Of a stretch of DNA of 33,792 bases, positions 31,815 to 33,792 are shown piece after piece. The position numbers were made by a program, and so were the translations under genes. The stretch comes from Hyphomicrobiales bacterium. Its GTDB lineage: Bacteria; Pseudomonadota; Alphaproteobacteria; Rhizobiales; Rhizobiaceae. Numbering within the stretch: position 1 is the first letter of the stretch; each line of letters starts with the position of its first letter. The DNA is taken from NCBI GenBank assembly GCA_021775455.1, contig JAJFHU010000002.1:1-33792 (forward strand), given 5' to 3'. The notes under the pieces are model-generated. The model made no database searches. It saw only the letters and a list, made by a program, of their open reading frames with translations, and had not been told where the DNA came from.

Positions 31815-32399
31815 ATGCATACCCAAACTCATGGCCCGGACCTAGCTCAAAAATCGCTGCCCGACCGCGACTTCGTCAACCAGCGCTTGCTAGAGAGGAG
31901 ACGCGCGTTCCTGGCGTATTTCCGACATAAACTTGGCAACCCGCAAGATGCGGAGGATGCGTTTCAGGATTTTAACCTCAAAGTCATCCGATCCGCACGG
32001 TCGTTGCAAAACATCGAGAAAACAGATGCCTGGCTTGGCCGCACAATGCGCAACACGCTGATTGACCATTATCGTCGACGCGCGACAAGAAAACATGCTG
32101 AAACAACATATGCGCAAGAGGTCAAAATCACTGCGAACGCGATCAAGGAAACCCAAGTCGAGACACCGTGCAAATGCCTCGGTGCGGCCCTGTTAGATCT
32201 GAAACCCGAATATGCCAGCCTCTTGCAACGTGCCGATCTTACCGAAGAACCCCGCGGTCGTATCGCGACCGATCTTGGCATAACAACCAATAGCCTAAAT
32301 GTGCGACTGCATCGAGCCCGTCAGGAGCTGAAGTCCAAGCTTGAAAGGTCATGTCCAGCCTGCTGTGCTGGAACTTTCATGGATTGTGAATGCGAATGA
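31815..32399 (+). CDS. ECF-type RNA polymerase sigma factor with Cys-rich C-terminal tail
   Basis: A 194-residue sigma-70-family factor. Region 2 (about 25-95) includes RRRAFLAYFRHKLGNPQDAED, AFQDFNLKVIR and DAWLGRTMRNTLIDHYRRR; region 4 (about 120-175) includes LLDLKPEYASLLQRADL and LGITTNSLNVRLHRARQELK. The tail SCPACCAGTFMDCECE holds five Cys, and CKC lies in the linker between the domains. Cys-rich tails switch activity with metal in CorE-like ECF factors, so a metal-responsive sigma is likely here (inference). No anti-sigma gene is adjacent. GGAG seven bases upstream supports the ATG at 31815. Confidence 0.88.
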   Translation: MHTQTHGPDLAQKSLPDRDFVNQRLLERRRAFLAYFRHKLGNPQDAEDAFQDFNLKVIRSARSLQNIEKTDAWLGRTMRNTLIDHYRRRATRKHAETTYAQEVKITANAIKETQVETPCKCLGAALLDLKPEYASLLQRADLTEEPRGRIATDLGITTNSLNVRLHRARQELKSKLERSCPACCAGTFMDCECE

Positions 32400-32585
32400 C
32401 ACAGAGGACGAAAGGACATTGGCGGAGGTTTCGCCGATGCCCGAAAATCGCGGCCGCTACATTGCTCGCGCTTCCTTACCAAACAGGGGTCTTCAGCGGT
32501 GCGTTGGATCATTCGACGCTATCGCCCGTTTTAGGTGCCGCTTGATTGGGAGACGGAGCTCACGTTGAAGGACCGGAAAAGAAAG

Positions 32586-33506
32586 ATGCAAAAAAAACGC
32601 GTTCCTGCCAGATGCAAACCTTGTCGCACTATTGCACTTTTAGTCTTGTTGACCCTCGCTATCTCCACCAATGCGCGGGCTGACATTCTTTTTGACGGTT
32701 TCGAATCGACGACTCTTAATTCTGACAATTGGTCACTACAACAAGCTGTTCCTGGCAGCTATTGGCTGGAAAAAGGACAGTCCAGGAACGGCAAACAGTC
32801 CTTGGCTTTTGGCATTGGGCCCCGGGATTTGTCCTGTGAAGGTTATTGCCAACGTACGGAAATACGCTTGGCCAAAAAACACCGCATTCTGTTTGGGACC
32901 GACGCTTGGTACAGTTTTAGCTTTTTCCTGACTGCGGAAACACGTGTTCGCGAAAACACACGGTGGGTGTCCGGGCAATGGAAGCAGGAAGGGGATGGAA
33001 GCCCATTTCTGGCGCAACGCTTTGAACACGGCGTATTTCATATTACCGTGCAAGACGGCAATTGCCGGGTGCTCGTCGCACAATCTGCATTGGAGAATTT
33101 GGCGATCCCCGATACGAAAGACTTGGAAACTCAGGATGGTGAGTTCCCTGACAGAGTCACGCTTCGTCACTCCTTATTGAGGGACAAGTATTTAATTAAG
33201 TGCAGCACTGACATTGAAGTCCAACAGTCCGCTGACCCGACATTGCCGGAACCGTTCGGCAGTTGGATAGATATGAAATATCGGGTTCGCGCAGGTCTTG
33301 ATGGTATGGGACTGGTGGAGATTTGGGCCAATGGAAAATTCATCGCCCGAGTGACAGGCTCTATCGGATATCCAACTGAGCCGGGAACAACACAATACTT
33401 CAAGTTTGGAATTTATCGCGACGTGATGGAAGGTGATGGTTTGGTCTATTTAGACAATTTCAAACGGGAAACTATCGCCCCAACAAATGCGCTGGGAAAC
33501 AAGTGA
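32586..33506 (+). CDS. Secreted polysaccharide lyase-like protein (heparin-lyase-type jelly roll)
   Basis: A 306-residue exported protein: signal peptide with hydrophobic core IALLVLLTLAISTNARA, then a beta-sandwich domain starting FDGFESTTLNSDNWSLQQ. Blocks such as RTEIRLAKKH, WYSFSFFLT, WVSGQWKQEGDGSP, WIDMKYRVRA and TTQYFKFGIYRDVMEGDGLVYLDNF fit the bacterial polysaccharide lyase family (PF14099-like). It probably binds or cleaves an acidic polysaccharide outside the cell; activity is unproven. ATG 32586 is used, with a purine-rich GGAAAAGAAAG before it; a GTG at 32535 only adds a polar stretch. The 186 bases after the sigma gene hold nothing else. It may belong to the sigma regulon. Confidence 0.72.
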   Translation: MQKKRVPARCKPCRTIALLVLLTLAISTNARADILFDGFESTTLNSDNWSLQQAVPGSYWLEKGQSRNGKQSLAFGIGPRDLSCEGYCQRTEIRLAKKHRILFGTDAWYSFSFFLTAETRVRENTRWVSGQWKQEGDGSPFLAQRFEHGVFHITVQDGNCRVLVAQSALENLAIPDTKDLETQDGEFPDRVTLRHSLLRDKYLIKCSTDIEVQQSADPTLPEPFGSWIDMKYRVRAGLDGMGLVEIWANGKFIARVTGSIGYPTEPGTTQYFKFGIYRDVMEGDGLVYLDNFKRETIAPTNALGNK

Positions 33507-33560
33507 CCGAGGGTTGTGGTTAGCTAAATTGGCAATGCCGATTGTGATCTGCACCATTGA

Positions 33561-33792
33561 CGGCATTGTCAGACCAAAACGTCCTGTCGGTCAAATCCCG
33601 CTGGTACTGATTTCAACCTGCCAACAATGTCCGCCACTCCTGCAGTGCAGCGGTTCTGTTTTCCTTAAAATTATGCCTGCTATATTGGTGGCGTTCGTTA
33701 TTAAAATGGTTGTGAATTGAGGAGTGAATACTCGCGAATTTCTGTAGACTTCGCATAAGCCGGAAGCGTTGCATTGCACGTTCTCGTCGTCG
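33561..33792 (-). mobile_element. IS6-family element, right end, inverted (cut by window edge)
   Basis: The element enters from the right edge on the minus strand. Its inner end is CGGCATTGTCAGACCAAAAC at 33561-33580, the inverted match (one mismatch in 20) of the right end of the other IS6 copy at 31155-31174. With that copy it brackets 31175-33560 in the manner of a composite transposon whose two ISs face each other. Confidence 0.7.
33613..33792 (-). CDS. IS6-family transposase, C-terminal 59 residues (cut by window edge)
   Basis: The minus strand from the window edge is open to TGA at 33615-33613 and reads RRRERAMQRFRLMRSLQKFA, then SIHSSIHNHFNNERHQYSRH, then FKENRTAALQEWRTLLAG. It aligns with the end of the transposase at 30422-31123 (RRREKIMQKFRRSSSLQKFA, ending EWKMLLAV) but differs at many positions, so the two ISs are related yet distinct. 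No stop interrupts the visible part. Confidence 0.88.
   Translation of the reverse strand, partial: RRRERAMQRFRLMRSLQKFASIHSSIHNHFNNERHQYSRHNFKENRTAALQEWRTLLAG

Noticed and set aside
1-33792. CRISPR arrays, tRNA/rRNA genes, riboswitches, replication origins
   Set aside because: I looked for regular spaced repeats, tRNA-like CCA ends and conserved riboswitch cores and recognised none; covariance-model searches could not be run.

Overview
The window reads as an accessory island in an alphaproteobacterium. This is inferred from the Rieske protein with its Tat signal (RRDFLYIATG), from TTGAT-N4-ATCAA (FNR/FixK-type) boxes, from moderate GC and from IS30/IS6 elements. No rRNA, tRNA or housekeeping operon is visible, so a genus cannot be given. 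Copper or related soft-metal handling is the main theme: a P1B Cu+/Ag+ ATPase with YHS and heavy-metal-binding domains, a YHS protein, DUF5676, DUF411 and DUF2933 proteins and a ScsC-like thiol oxidoreductase. Redox and electron-transfer genes form the second theme: four mono-haem cytochromes c, a cytochrome b561, a ferric-reductase-like membrane protein and an orphan Rieske protein.

Layout. 1-0.15 kb: IS30 end. 0.17-2.5 kb (minus): DsbA/ScsC-like protein, a tail of a DUF1624-type acyltransferase, L,D-transpeptidase A and its small Cys-rich upstream protein. 2.7-6.7 kb: three cytochromes c, an IS6 remnant, cytochrome b561 and a ferric-reductase-like protein, with FNR-type boxes in front of each unit. 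7.1-9.7 kb (plus): a second Cys-rich protein plus L,D-transpeptidase B, DUF411 and cytochrome c, then a broken inverted copy of the L,D-transpeptidase A 3' end with its acyltransferase tail. 9.8-11.9 kb: APC permease and Rieske. 11.9-15.2 kb (minus): YHS protein, DUF5676 and copper ATPase. 15.4-17.5 kb: OmpR/EnvZ-like two-component system. 17.6-19.4 kb: DMT exporter and DUF6629. 19.5-24.7 kb (minus): six closely spaced genes (three unrecognised membrane proteins, beta-CASP hydrolase, AMP-phosphorylase-type enzyme, PRPP-synthetase-like enzyme). 24.9-27.8 kb: 46-aa membrane peptide and a divergent phosphoketolase-like gene split by one in-frame TAA. 27.9-29.9 kb (minus): YVTN beta-propeller, DUF2933 and ICMT-like methyltransferase. 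30.2-33.8 kb: two inverted, non-identical IS6-family elements bracketing a small exported protein, a Cys-tailed ECF sigma factor and a polysaccharide-lyase-like protein.

Working together. Two regulatory layers can be read from the DNA. FNR-type boxes sit upstream of the cytochrome units. A 46-bp composite motif, identical in architecture, occurs only upstream of the two-component system (divergent from the YHS/DUF5676/ATPase genes) and upstream of the phosphoketolase (divergent from the 46-aa peptide), so it is probably the response-regulator operator. The most unusual element is a small exported protein with a CC-X13-C-X3-C motif that ends in FRPPIV. It occurs twice, each time directly upstream of an L,D-transpeptidase. 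It resembles the copper-sensing nascent-chain leader principle known for CruR/CutF-type proteins, here attached to a cell-wall enzyme class that copper is known to inhibit. A third small exported protein with an FFRPP end precedes the ECF sigma factor. Functions of the membrane-protein trio and of the 46-aa peptide could not be assigned.
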